NCBI RefSeq assembly: GCF_009858335.1 | Contig: NZ_VMSE01000001.1 | Span: forward strand, 1,178,001-1,242,000 | Length of the DNA stretch: 64,000 bases | Origin: Methylovorus glucosotrophus | Lineage (GTDB): Bacteria > Pseudomonadota > Gammaproteobacteria > Burkholderiales > Methylophilaceae | Direction: 5' to 3' | In this document: piece by piece, positions 1-8,393 of the stretch | How positions within the stretch are numbered: the first letter of the stretch is position 1 | Layout: each line of letters starts with the position of its first letter | The notes under the pieces: generated by a model | Seen by the model: only the letters and a program-made list of their open reading frames with translations | Database searches by the model: none | What the model was told of the DNA's origin: nothing | Program-made: the position numbers and the translations under genes

Positions 1-411
1 TATCGTGGACATGCCTATGTGGTAGCCCAACGCAAGTCTGCCGATCTGGATATCGTCTGGGATCAACAGCCTGTGGTCGCCTTGCCTGACGGTAGCCAGC
101 TCAAGTTTGAACAACAGCGGGGTGCCGGATTGGCACTTGAACGCCTTGCCGGGAAACGCCTTCATATTCGCCACCGGCAAGGCGGTGAGTATTTCAAGCC
201 CTATGCCAATCGACCAAGCCGGTCGCTCAAGCATTGGCTGCAGGAGGCTGAGATGCCACCCTGGCAGCGCGAGCAGTTACCGCTGGTGTTTGCTGATGAT
301 GTGTTGATCTGGGTGCCGGGTATCGGCATGGCAAGCCATTTGCAGGCGGAGTCGCATGAGGAAGGGCTGCTGATACGCTGGAGCGGCAGCCCCTTGAAAC
401 AGCAGAGTTAA
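1..411 (+). CDS. tilS: tRNA(Ile)-lysidine synthase TilS, C-terminal part (5' truncated by window edge)
   Basis: The reading frame is open from base 1 and ends with TAA at 409-411, so only about 136 C-terminal residues are present. The segment with RPSRSLKHWLQEAEMPPW and then VFADDVLIWVPGIG is typical of the TilS C-terminal domain, which binds the tRNA acceptor stem. TilS adds lysine to C34 of tRNA-Ile(CAU) in an ATP-dependent reaction so that the tRNA reads AUA. The catalytic PP-loop domain would lie outside the window. Its stop codon overlaps the stop of the convergent tesA by two bases. The call rests on this C-terminal pattern alone. Confidence 0.85.
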   Translation, partial: YRGHAYVVAQRKSADLDIVWDQQPVVALPDGSQLKFEQQRGAGLALERLAGKRLHIRHRQGGEYFKPYANRPSRSLKHWLQEAEMPPWQREQLPLVFADDVLIWVPGIGMASHLQAESHEEGLLIRWSGSPLKQQS

Positions 412-1049
412 GGCGCGATTTTCAGTGCAGGTGCCAGCACCTTCCATACGTTATCCAGCAATCGCTCCTGGGCTTCGGCACGTGGGTGCAGCCCATCGTC
501 CTGATTCAGGCTGGCATTGCCTGCCACGCCTTCCAGCAGAAAGGGCACCAGCGGCAATTTGTGCGCTTCTGCCAACTCGCGGAAGCTGCCATTGAACGAT
601 TGCGTATAACGAGGGCCATAGTTGGGGGGAATCATCATGCCGATCAGGATGGTCCTGGCCTTGGCAGCCTCGTTGGTGGCGATGATCTTGTTGAGGTTTT
701 GCTGCATCTGCTCAACGGGAAGGCCACGCAGGCCGTCATTCGCCCCCAGCTCCACCAGCACCAGCGAGGGCTGATGCGTACGCACGGCCTCGGCGATGCG
801 GCTCAGGCCACCGCTGGTGGTTTCGCCGCTGATGCTGGCATTGACGACACGATGCGGCAGCCCGCGTTGTTGCAAACGCTGCTGCAGCAGGCTGACCCAG
901 CCCGATTCACGCGGAATACCATAGCCAGCCGACAGGCTGTCGCCGAACACCAGAATGACAGGTGCAGAATTGCTGGATGGCGCGGCCGCCATGGCGGTGA
1001 GCGCGGTGCAACACGAAAAAAACGTAATGATCAGTAAACGGAAAATCAT
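408..1049 (-). CDS. tesA: Periplasmic GDSL esterase / acyl-CoA thioesterase I / lysophospholipase TesA
   Basis: 213-residue SGNH/GDSL hydrolase. A hydrophobic signal peptide of about 22 residues ends near AMA-AAP, so the enzyme should be periplasmic. Block I is FGDSLSAGYG with the nucleophilic Ser, block III is GANDGLRG with the oxyanion-hole Asn, and block V is DGLHP with the catalytic Asp and His. The family hydrolyses acyl-CoA, lysophospholipid and aryl esters. The frame is open further upstream, but the ATG at 1047-1049 sits directly before the signal peptide; upstream residues would be antisense to ybbA. Its start codon overlaps the ybbA start codon on the other strand within the sequence CATG. 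The tesA/ybbA/ybbP divergent arrangement is also found in E. coli. Confidence 0.9.
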   Translation of the reverse strand: MIFRLLIITFFSCCTALTAMAAAPSSNSAPVILVFGDSLSAGYGIPRESGWVSLLQQRLQQRGLPHRVVNASISGETTSGGLSRIAEAVRTHQPSLVLVELGANDGLRGLPVEQMQQNLNKIIATNEAAKARTILIGMMIPPNYGPRYTQSFNGSFRELAEAHKLPLVPFLLEGVAGNASLNQDDGLHPRAEAQERLLDNVWKVLAPALKIAP

Positions 1050-1737
1050 GCAGAAACCTTTGGCAGTTGAAGCAGTAAAACTCGATAAACATGTTAACAG
1101 TAATGGTAACCCGCTGGTCATCCTGAGTGGACTGGATCTGGCGATTGCAGCAGGGGAGCGGATTGCCATTGTCGGCAGTTCCGGTTCCGGCAAGTCCACC
1201 TTGCTGGGCTTGCTCGCCGGGTTGGACAACCCCACGCAGGGGAAAGTGCTGATCCAGGGGCAGGATATCGCACCGCTGGATGAAGATGGACGCGCGGCCC
1301 TGCGAGCACGCAGCATGGGCTTTGTGTTTCAGTCGTTTCAACTCTTGCCTACGCTGACGGCGCTGGAAAATGTCATGCTGCCCTTGCAACTGGCGGGGCG
1401 TGACGATGCCAAATCGCAGGCCATGGCTGCGCTGGAACGTGTCGGGCTGGCGCATCGCCTCTCGCATTACCCACGTCATCTTTCCGGAGGTGAGCAGCAG
1501 CGCGTCGCCATCGCACGGGCATTTGCGCCGCGGCCTGCCATCCTGTTCGCCGATGAGCCCACAGGCAATCTGGATGCTGCCACTGGCGAAAACATCATCG
1601 AGCTCTTGTTCGCGCTCAATGCCGAATCCGGCACCACGCTGGTACTGGTGACGCATGATCTCAAGCTGGCGAATCGCTGCGGCCGCGTGCTGAGCCTGCA
1701 GCAGGGCCGTATCGTTGAGCTGGAAGGTGTGGCATGA
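1048..1737 (+). CDS. ybbA: ABC transporter ATP-binding protein YbbA-like
   Basis: 229-residue ABC ATPase of the LolD/MacB type. It has Walker A GSSGSGKST, a Q-loop in FVFQSFQLLPTL, the signature LSGGEQQR and Walker B ILFADEPTGNLD followed by an H-loop in VTHD. It would energise the FtsX-type permease encoded next, which starts four bases before this gene ends (ATGA overlap), so the two are translationally coupled. ATG 1048 begins the conserved part; ATG 1027, seven codons earlier, is an alternative. Neither has a strong Shine-Dalgarno sequence. The substrate is unknown; in E. coli the neighbouring thioesterase suggests a lipid or other hydrophobic molecule. Confidence 0.88.
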   Translation: MQKPLAVEAVKLDKHVNSNGNPLVILSGLDLAIAAGERIAIVGSSGSGKSTLLGLLAGLDNPTQGKVLIQGQDIAPLDEDGRAALRARSMGFVFQSFQLLPTLTALENVMLPLQLAGRDDAKSQAMAALERVGLAHRLSHYPRHLSGGEQQRVAIARAFAPRPAILFADEPTGNLDAATGENIIELLFALNAESGTTLVLVTHDLKLANRCGRVLSLQQGRIVELEGVA

Positions 1738-4223
1738 GTCTGGCATTCAACCTGGCCTGGCGTCAGCTGCGCAGCCAGTGGGCCGCAGGCGAAATCCGGG
1801 TGCTGTTGCTCGCCCTGGTGATGGCGGTGGCCGCTACCACCTCCGTCGGATTTTTTACAGACCGCATTCAATCCACGCTGGCGCGCCAAGGCGCCATGCT
1901 GCTGGGTGCCGATGCCGTTATTGTGGCGGATCATCCCATTCCACCGCGCTTTGCTGAAGAAGCCAGGCAGTCCAATATACAGATCAGCCATACGCTGGAA
2001 TTCCCCAGCATGGTCCTGAGCGGCGAGCGCAGCCAGCTTAGTGAAATCAAGGCGCTGGGGGAGGGCTTTCCTTTACGTGGCGCGCTGATGATCCAGCAGA
2101 ACGGCGGAACTGCGCATGAGGCACAAACGATTCCCGCGCCAGGTACGGTGTGGATAGAACCCCGCCTGGCGAATAGCCTGCAATTGCAAGAAGGGGATAG
2201 CCTGGAGCTCGGCAATAGTCGTTTCAAAGTGAGCGCTATTCTTTATAGCGAGGCATCGCGTGGCGGCGATATGTTCAGCTTTGCCCCCAGGGTGATGATG
2301 AACGCGGCGGATGTGCAGGCGACAGGTTTGATCCAGTTTGGCAGCCGGGTGAAATACCAGCTGCTGCTGGCAGCCGATGCTGGTGCCATGAAAAGCTATA
2401 CCGACTGGGCGCAGCCGCTGCTGGCCCGCGGCGAACGTTTGCAGGATCTGGCGACAGCCCGGCCGGAAATCCGCAATGCCCTGGAGAAAACCCAGCAATT
2501 TCTCGGGTTGGCCGCCATGGTGAGCGTGGTATTGGCGATGGTGGCGATGTTTCTGGCGGCCATGCCCTATGTGCAGAGCAGTCAGGATAGCTATGCGCTG
2601 ATGCGTTGCTTTGGCGCCTCCGGCAAGCTCATCTCGCGAATTCTTTTATTACAGACGCTGATGCTGGCGGTGATCGGCAGTGCGCTCGGCAGCCTGCTCG
2701 GGTTTGTTGGGCAACTGGGCCTGGGCTGGCTGGCGGGTAAACTGTTTGTCGAGACTTTGCCGGCCCCGAGCTGGCAACCCGCACTCGCCGGATTTATTGT
2801 TGGCTTTGCGACCTTGCTGGCCGTAATGTGGCCCAGCCTGCTGCGTTTGCGCAACGTGCCGGCCTTGCATATTTTGCGGCAGGATATTGCCTTGCCATCA
2901 TGGTCTGCGGTCTGGCAATACACGCCCAGCGTGTTGCTGGCATTTGGGCTGATTGCCTGGCATGCTGGGGATATCAAATTGGCCCTGGCCGCGATTGGTG
3001 GTTTCTCTGCCTTGATCATTGCCGTGCTCGCTTTAACCCGCTTGTTGCGGCGCTTGCTGCTGGCCTTGCCGCAACAGCAATCGGGGGCCGTGCAACTGGG
3101 GCTTGCTGCCATACGGCGTCGGCCCCGACTCTTCATGGCACAGGTGCTGGGTTTCAGCCTGGGCATGGCGGCGCTCATGTTGCTCGCCCTGATACGCGGC
3201 GATTTGCTGCATAACTGGCAATCTTCCCTGCCGCCGGATGCGCCTAACCGGTTTGTCATTAACATCCAGGCGGATCAGCTGGACGCGATCAAGGCATTTT
3301 TTAAACAGGAAGGCCTGCCGACGCCAGAGCTGCACCCCATGGTGAGGGCGCGCCTGACCGCGATTAACGGCAAGCCGCTGGACATTGCCAGCTATAAGGA
3401 TGAGCGCGCCAAGCGGCTGGCCGAGCGCGAGTTCAATTTATCCTGGGCTGCGGACATGCAAGACGACAATCGCTTGCTGGCAGGGCAGTGGTGGACGCCA
3501 GATCAGGCGGGCCAACCGTTGCTTTCGCTGGAGCAGGGCATCGCCGATATGTTGCATGTGAAGCTGGGCGATCATCTGAGCTATGACGTCGCCGGGCAAC
3601 CGCTGGAACTGACGGTCAGCAGCCTGCGCAAGGTGGAGTGGGATACCATGCGGGCGAATTTCTTTGCCCTGACACCGCCCGGTGTGCTGGATGCCATGCC
3701 CGCCAATTATCTGACCAGTCTGCATGTGCCGCGTAACCGGGAAAACATGCTCAATCGCCTGGTGCAGCAGTTCACCAACCTGACGGTGATTGATGTCGCG
3801 GCGGTGCTGGAGCAGGTGCAGGCGATCATCAACAAGATGACGAGTGCCTTGCAATACATTTTTGGCTTTAGCGTATTGGCTGGCTTGATTGTGCTCTATG
3901 CGGCGCTGGTGGCGACCCGGCGCGAGCGAGTGAAGGAGGCGACCCTGTTGCGGGTCCTCGGCGCCTCGACCAGACAGATCCGGCAAAGTGTATGGGTCGA
4001 GTATCTCGCCGTCGGCTTGATGGCAGCGCTGGTGGCCAGCCTGATCGCCAATGGGCTGGCGTTTTATATCAGTCAGCAGGTGCTGAATATTCCTTTCAGC
4101 TTTAACTGGCAGACCAGCATCCTGACGATAGTCCTGGCGATGGTATTGATCCCGATGGCGTCCTGGTGGGTGCTCCGGCGCTTTTTGCGTTTTTCACCGC
4201 GCGAAATTCTGCATAGCACCTGA
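1734..4223 (+). CDS. ybbP: FtsX-like ABC transporter permease YbbP
   Basis: 829-residue inner-membrane protein. One N-terminal membrane segment (about residues 20-45) is followed by a periplasmic MacB-like domain. A first FtsX block of hydrophobic helices lies around residues 255-380, more helices around 395-500, then a second periplasmic domain, and a last FtsX block ends in WWVLRRFLRFSPREIL. This ten-helix layout is that of the YbbP branch of type VII ABC systems, which move substrates by mechanotransmission instead of through a pore. It overlaps ybbA by ATGA. Expected to form a YbbA2-YbbP complex; the substrate cannot be read from the sequence. Confidence 0.88.
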   Translation: MSLAFNLAWRQLRSQWAAGEIRVLLLALVMAVAATTSVGFFTDRIQSTLARQGAMLLGADAVIVADHPIPPRFAEEARQSNIQISHTLEFPSMVLSGERSQLSEIKALGEGFPLRGALMIQQNGGTAHEAQTIPAPGTVWIEPRLANSLQLQEGDSLELGNSRFKVSAILYSEASRGGDMFSFAPRVMMNAADVQATGLIQFGSRVKYQLLLAADAGAMKSYTDWAQPLLARGERLQDLATARPEIRNALEKTQQFLGLAAMVSVVLAMVAMFLAAMPYVQSSQDSYALMRCFGASGKLISRILLLQTLMLAVIGSALGSLLGFVGQLGLGWLAGKLFVETLPAPSWQPALAGFIVGFATLLAVMWPSLLRLRNVPALHILRQDIALPSWSAVWQYTPSVLLAFGLIAWHAGDIKLALAAIGGFSALIIAVLALTRLLRRLLLALPQQQSGAVQLGLAAIRRRPRLFMAQVLGFSLGMAALMLLALIRGDLLHNWQSSLPPDAPNRFVINIQADQLDAIKAFFKQEGLPTPELHPMVRARLTAINGKPLDIASYKDERAKRLAEREFNLSWAADMQDDNRLLAGQWWTPDQAGQPLLSLEQGIADMLHVKLGDHLSYDVAGQPLELTVSSLRKVEWDTMRANFFALTPPGVLDAMPANYLTSLHVPRNRENMLNRLVQQFTNLTVIDVAAVLEQVQAIINKMTSALQYIFGFSVLAGLIVLYAALVATRRERVKEATLLRVLGASTRQIRQSVWVEYLAVGLMAALVASLIANGLAFYISQQVLNIPFSFNWQTSILTIVLAMVLIPMASWWVLRRFLRFSPREILHST

Positions 4224-4302
4224 CCACCGAGGTGGTTGTAATTGGTTGTATGCAGCCAATGTGGTGGTTGTATACAACCAATTTGGTTGTAGAATGCAAC
4301 CA
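4223..4302. repeat. Cluster of four short inverted repeats with TGGTTGTA half-sites
   Basis: Immediately at and after the ybbP stop come four inverted repeats in 80 bp: ACCACC-GA-GGTGGT at 4223-4236; TGGTTGTA-TGCAGCCA at 4243-4258; the perfect 16-bp palindrome TGGTTGTATACAACCA at 4265-4280; and TGGTTGTA-GAA-TGCAACCA at 4284-4302. The last three share the half-site TGGTTGTA. They lie about 125-185 bp upstream of the TonB receptor start. This looks like an array of operators for a dimeric helix-turn-helix regulator (the TTGTATACAA core resembles sites of FCD-type GntR proteins) or, alternatively, a hairpin-forming intergenic repeat. No T-run follows, so a simple terminator is less likely. Confidence 0.6.
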
Positions 4303-4350
4303 TGTCATATGCGCTGAAATTTTATTTCCATGTTTAGTATTAAAGGCTTA

Positions 4351-4362
4351 TCTCTCTCTCTC
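4351..4362. repeat. (TC)6 dinucleotide tract upstream of the TonB receptor
   Basis: Six TC units about 65 bp before the receptor ATG, between possible promoter elements and the start codon. Short tandem repeats at this distance can change promoter spacing by slippage, but six units is near the lower limit for appreciable slippage. Confidence 0.5.
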
Positions 4363-4426
4363 GTTCACTGGCATGAAACTTGTGTAGCAGCTAACGTTTT
4401 TAACAGTGGAAATTAGTGGAGAGACC

Positions 4427-6850
4427 ATGAATCAAACAACCAGATTCCGCCTCAACGCGGGAGCGGTGATAGTGGCCAGTTTGTTAGCTGTTCCGCATTT
4501 TGCGGTGGCAGAAACAACGACGCAATCTGCCGAAGAGCAGAAGGCCGATACCCTCAAAGTTAAAAAGCTGGAAGTTGTCAGCACGACACCTTTGCAGTCT
4601 ATCGGTTTGCCTCTTGAGCAAGTGCCTGCGAATATCCAGGTCGTCAAGGGCGAAGATATGCGCAATCAGGGCAGCCTGACCATTGCCGACTACATGAACC
4701 AGAACTTGGCCGGTGTAAACGTCAATGACACCCAGAACAATCCTTTCCAGCCTGATATCAACTTCCGTGGTTACTCCGCATCGCCATTGCTCGGCACGCC
4801 GCAAGGTATGTCTGTATTTGTTGATGGCGTGCGTGTGAATGAGCCTTTCGGTGATGTTGTCAGCTGGGATCTGATCCCGATGAATGCCATCCAGGGCATG
4901 TCGCTGATCCCTGGTTCCAATCCCTTGTTTGGTTTGAATACCCTGGGCGGTGCCATTTCCATCCAGACCAAGAGCGGTCGTACCAACCCTGGCGGTGCCG
5001 TGGAAGCCTACACCGGCTCCTGGGGCCGCAAGGCAGCCTCTGCCGAATACGGCGGTGTTTCCAAGGATGGTTCGGTGGATTACTTCTTCTCCGCCAACTC
5101 CTTCACTGAAGATGGCTGGCGTAAATATTCCCCCACCGATGTTCGCCAGGTATTTGGCAAGGTGGGCTGGCAGAATGAAACCACCCAGATCAACCTCAGC
5201 TACACCGGTGCTGATAACGACATGATCGGTAACGGTCTTACGCCTAACAGCATGCTGCGCACGCTGGGTCGCGAGACTATCCTGACGCGTCCTGACCAGA
5301 CCAAAAACACCATGTCCATGCTGAATTTGAACGGCGCGCACTGGTTCAATGATGATGTGATGCTGAGCGGTAATGTCTATTATCGTCATGCCAAGACCAA
5401 GACCTTGAATGGTGATGGTAATGATGATGTTGTCGCAACTGGTGATGGTAATGGTGATGCAGAGTTTGGCGATGGTTCATGCGTTGCTGGTGGAGATGCT
5501 GAGGATGCTGAATCTTCATGTGCTGGTGCTTTGAATCGCAGCACATCCAAGAAGAACAGCTACGGTTTCACTACGCAGCTGACCTTCAATCAGGACTGGC
5601 TGCAAAAGAAGAACCAGTTCATCGTCGGTATGGGCTATGACTATAGTAAAACGCGTTTCACCCAATCCACTGAATATGGCGACTTGACAGATTCCCGTTC
5701 GGTAACTGGCCTGGGTCTGTTCTCGGATGAAGCCGCTGTGAACCTGACCGGCAAGACCAAAACCTGGAGCGTATTCGCGACCGATACTCTATCGCTGAAT
5801 GAGTTCTGGCATCTGACTGGTTCTGCCCGTTACAACCATACCAAGGTGGAAAACACAGACAAGCTGATCCCAACGGGTGATGAGTCCTTGTCTGGCGATC
5901 ATAGTTTCAATCGTATCAACCCTGCAATTGGTCTGAATTTCACACCTACACGTGATCTGACCGTTTATGGTTCTTACACTGAAGGTAGCCGTGCACCAAC
6001 TGCTATTGAGTTGGGCTGTGCAAATCCTGAGCAACCATGCAAGTTGCCAAATGCCATGGCGGGTGATCCACCACTCAAACAAGTGGTTGCCAAGACATAT
6101 GAGGCTGGTATGCGTGGAAACCTGACTAAAGATGTGCATTGGTATAGCAGTATCTACCGCGCACAAAATACCGATGATATCCAGTTTATCTATGCCAGTG
6201 CATCTAATGGCATGGGGTATTTTGATAACGTTGGGAAAACTCGTCGTATGGGTTTGGATGCAGGTCTGAATGGATCTATCGGTGCATTTGACTGGCGTAT
6301 TGGGTATAGCTACATCAAGGCCACTTACGAAAGCGATTTCACATTGGTGAACGAAGTGAATAGTTCGAGTGAGGTCATTGGCCAGGATTCCGATGGCAAT
6401 GATGTTGAAGGCATTCGCGTGAAAAAGGGTGATCGCATGGTTGGTATCCCATCGCATCAGATCAAATTCCGTGGTCAGTACGCTATTACACCCAAGTGGG
6501 TTGTCGGTACTAATGTTTTCTTGTTCTCCGATCAATATGCTCGTGGTAATGAAAACAACAAAGACACTGGCGATGGCGCAAAGTTGGGCGGCTATACAGT
6601 GGTTAACTTGGATACCCGCTATAACGTTGGCAAAGGCTGGAGTGTGTTTGCAAAAGTCAACAACCTCTTTGACAAGGAGTACAGCAGTGGCGGCATGATC
6701 GGCGAAACCTTCTTTGGTGCTAACGGTGCTTACTTGAATGGTGATGATGACCGTGCAAGCCTGCGTGCTCCTGGTTCTCCTCGTGCCGGCTGGATCGGTG
6801 TGCGCTGGGAATTTGGCGGTGCCAAGCCTAGCGTTGCGGATGCTAACTAA
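4427..6850 (+). CDS. TonB-dependent outer-membrane receptor with an acidic surface loop
   Basis: 807-residue receptor. The signal peptide ends AVA-ET at residue 28. A plug domain follows, with VPANIQVVKGEDM and DGVRVNEPFGD and no STN signalling extension, then a 22-strand barrel. ATG 4427 is preferred over the in-frame GTG 4406 because GTGGAGAG provides a ribosome site. Residues about 328-372 form an Asp/Gly/Asn-rich insert with GDGNDD and DGNGD motifs and two cysteines, encoded by a 14-bp direct repeat (5410-5423 and 5440-5453). Unlike most outer-membrane proteins it does not end in an aromatic residue: the last strand (VRWEF) is followed by eleven more residues. The part after about 5.8 kb is visibly more A+T-rich than the first half. 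Substrate unknown; the pattern CANPEQPCKLPNA belongs to a receptor subgroup I cannot assign. Confidence 0.88.
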   Translation: MNQTTRFRLNAGAVIVASLLAVPHFAVAETTTQSAEEQKADTLKVKKLEVVSTTPLQSIGLPLEQVPANIQVVKGEDMRNQGSLTIADYMNQNLAGVNVNDTQNNPFQPDINFRGYSASPLLGTPQGMSVFVDGVRVNEPFGDVVSWDLIPMNAIQGMSLIPGSNPLFGLNTLGGAISIQTKSGRTNPGGAVEAYTGSWGRKAASAEYGGVSKDGSVDYFFSANSFTEDGWRKYSPTDVRQVFGKVGWQNETTQINLSYTGADNDMIGNGLTPNSMLRTLGRETILTRPDQTKNTMSMLNLNGAHWFNDDVMLSGNVYYRHAKTKTLNGDGNDDVVATGDGNGDAEFGDGSCVAGGDAEDAESSCAGALNRSTSKKNSYGFTTQLTFNQDWLQKKNQFIVGMGYDYSKTRFTQSTEYGDLTDSRSVTGLGLFSDEAAVNLTGKTKTWSVFATDTLSLNEFWHLTGSARYNHTKVENTDKLIPTGDESLSGDHSFNRINPAIGLNFTPTRDLTVYGSYTEGSRAPTAIELGCANPEQPCKLPNAMAGDPPLKQVVAKTYEAGMRGNLTKDVHWYSSIYRAQNTDDIQFIYASASNGMGYFDNVGKTRRMGLDAGLNGSIGAFDWRIGYSYIKATYESDFTLVNEVNSSSEVIGQDSDGNDVEGIRVKKGDRMVGIPSHQIKFRGQYAITPKWVVGTNVFLFSDQYARGNENNKDTGDGAKLGGYTVVNLDTRYNVGKGWSVFAKVNNLFDKEYSSGGMIGETFFGANGAYLNGDDDRASLRAPGSPRAGWIGVRWEFGGAKPSVADAN

Positions 6851-6862
6851 GCGCTAACCCAC

Positions 6863-8296
6863 ATGCAAGCAACCATCATGGAAGAATCGGCTGCACATCA
6901 TGCAAATGTGAAACCCAGGATGCGTATCTTGCTTGTTGAAGATGAAGCAGTATTTGCTCGTGCCGTAGCCAAACGCCTGCAAAAGGCGGGCTACGAGTGC
7001 GAGCATGCAGAATCGATTGCAGACGGCCGTGCATTGGCACGGCAGTTTGCACCCGATCTGGCATTGCTGGATATGCGATTGCCAGATGGAAACGGATTGG
7101 AGCTGCTCTCTGATCTGGTGGCAAAAGGTGTAGCCGTGATTGTGCTCACCGCCCATGGCGATGTGATGGATGCCGTCAATGCCATGAAGCAAGGGGCGAC
7201 CGATTACATTAAAAAACCGGTAGACCTTGAAGAATTACTCTTGGCGATAGAGAAAGCGGAAAACGCGACCAACCTCAAACGCCAGCTGGACTACTCGCGC
7301 CAGCGCAATTCCCACGAAACTGAAAATATTGAAATGCTGGGGGAAAGTGCCCCCATACAAGCTATCCGAACACAGGTGGAGCGCATTGCCCAATTGGTGT
7401 CAGTTGAGGCTGCTCCGCCTACCATCCTGATTTCCGGCGAGACCGGAACCGGAAAGGACGTGGTGGCACGCCTGCTACACCAGTCCTGCAAAAATAGTGA
7501 TCGTCCGTTTGTGCATGTGGATTGTGCATCCCTGCCGAGCGAACTGATCGAAAACGAGTTGTTTGGTCATGAGAAGGGCGCATTCACCAGTGCGCAGAAT
7601 GCGCGCTGCGGCCTGATTGAAGCGGCCGAAGATGGCACGCTGTTTCTGGATGAAATCGGCGAGCTGCCATTGACCCTGCAAGCCAAGCTCTTGAATGTGC
7701 TGGAGCGGCGCGTGGTGCGCCGCATAGGCTCTACCAAGGAGCGCCCGGTGATGGCGCGCTTTATTGCCGCTACCAATCGAGACTTGCAGCAAATGGTGAT
7801 TGACGGTCGCTTTCGTTCCGACCTGTTTTATCGCCTGAATGTGTTATCCCTCAATATGCCGCCGTTGCGCGACCGCGGTGGTGATGTTCTTCTGCTTGCC
7901 CAGCATTTTGCGACGCAGACCGAGCGCCGGTATGGCCTGGAAAAGCGCGTATTTTCGCCGGAAGTGACCGAGATGCTGATGCGCTATCGCTGGCCTGGCA
8001 ATGTGCGCGAGCTGCGGCATCAGATCAGCCGGGCGGTGTTGCTTAGCAAGACCGCTCAAATCAGGCTACAGGATGTGGCGTTGCCCGTGGAACTGGTGGC
8101 AAACGTCAAGCTGACGACGACAGCGACAGAGGATGTGGCGGCGGCTACCCGCATGACGCTGGATGCTGCTGAAAAGCTTATGATCGAAAAAACGCTGGAA
8201 CAAACCCATTTCAATATTTCCGAAGCGGCGCGCCAGTTGGGGATTACCCGCATGGCAATGCGCTATCGCATGGAAAAACACGGCATTCGTGCCTGA
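6863..8296 (+). CDS. Sigma-54-type (NtrC family) response regulator with GAFTSA loop
   Basis: 477 residues in the NtrC order. The receiver domain (about 20-130) has phospho-acceptor Asp70, Thr96 and Lys118. The AAA+ domain (about 160-380) has Walker A GETGTGKD at 192-199 and Walker [13 protein letters not shown]-terminal Fis-type helix-turn-helix ends [20 protein letters not shown]. The loop that contacts sigma-54 reads GAFTSA at 239-244 instead of GAFTGA. No histidine kinase is adjacent, so it is an orphan regulator here. It begins 12 bp after the TonB receptor ends, so co-transcription is likely. No clear ribosome site precedes ATG 6863; ATG 6878 or ATG 6920 are alternatives, the last starting directly at the receiver domain. 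Confidence 0.88.
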   Translation: MQATIMEESAAHHANVKPRMRILLVEDEAVFARAVAKRLQKAGYECEHAESIADGRALARQFAPDLALLDMRLPDGNGLELLSDLVAKGVAVIVLTAHGDVMDAVNAMKQGATDYIKKPVDLEELLLAIEKAENATNLKRQLDYSRQRNSHETENIEMLGESAPIQAIRTQVERIAQLVSVEAAPPTILISGETGTGKDVVARLLHQSCKNSDRPFVHVDCASLPSELIENELFGHEKGAFTSAQNARCGLIEAAEDGTLFLDEIGELPLTLQAKLLNVLERRVVRRIGSTKERPVMARFIAATNRDLQQMVIDGRFRSDLFYRLNVLSLNMPPLRDRGGDVLLLAQHFATQTERRYGLEKRVFSPEVTEMLMRYRWPGNVRELRHQISRAVLLSKTAQIRLQDVALPVELVANVKLTTTATEDVAAATRMTLDAAEKLMIEKTLEQTHFNISEAARQLGITRMAMRYRMEKHGIRA

Positions 8297-8393
8297 TTTA
8301 TCTCCCATCAGCTAATCCAGACACGCCGCACGCGGCATAGGTCAAGCACCTGCCCGCATGATAAAATGCACGCTTCATTCCCCCGGAGCGATC

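Noticed and set aside
907..1746. 279-residue minus-strand ORF opposite ybbA
   Set aside because: Antisense to an intact ABC ATPase with all motifs; His/Gln-rich random composition.
5346..5546. His/Gln-rich 66-residue minus-strand ORF suggestive of a metal-binding peptide
   Set aside because: It is the antisense of the GAT/GGT repeats that encode the acidic receptor loop; the histidines come from reading ATC/CAT repeats in reverse.
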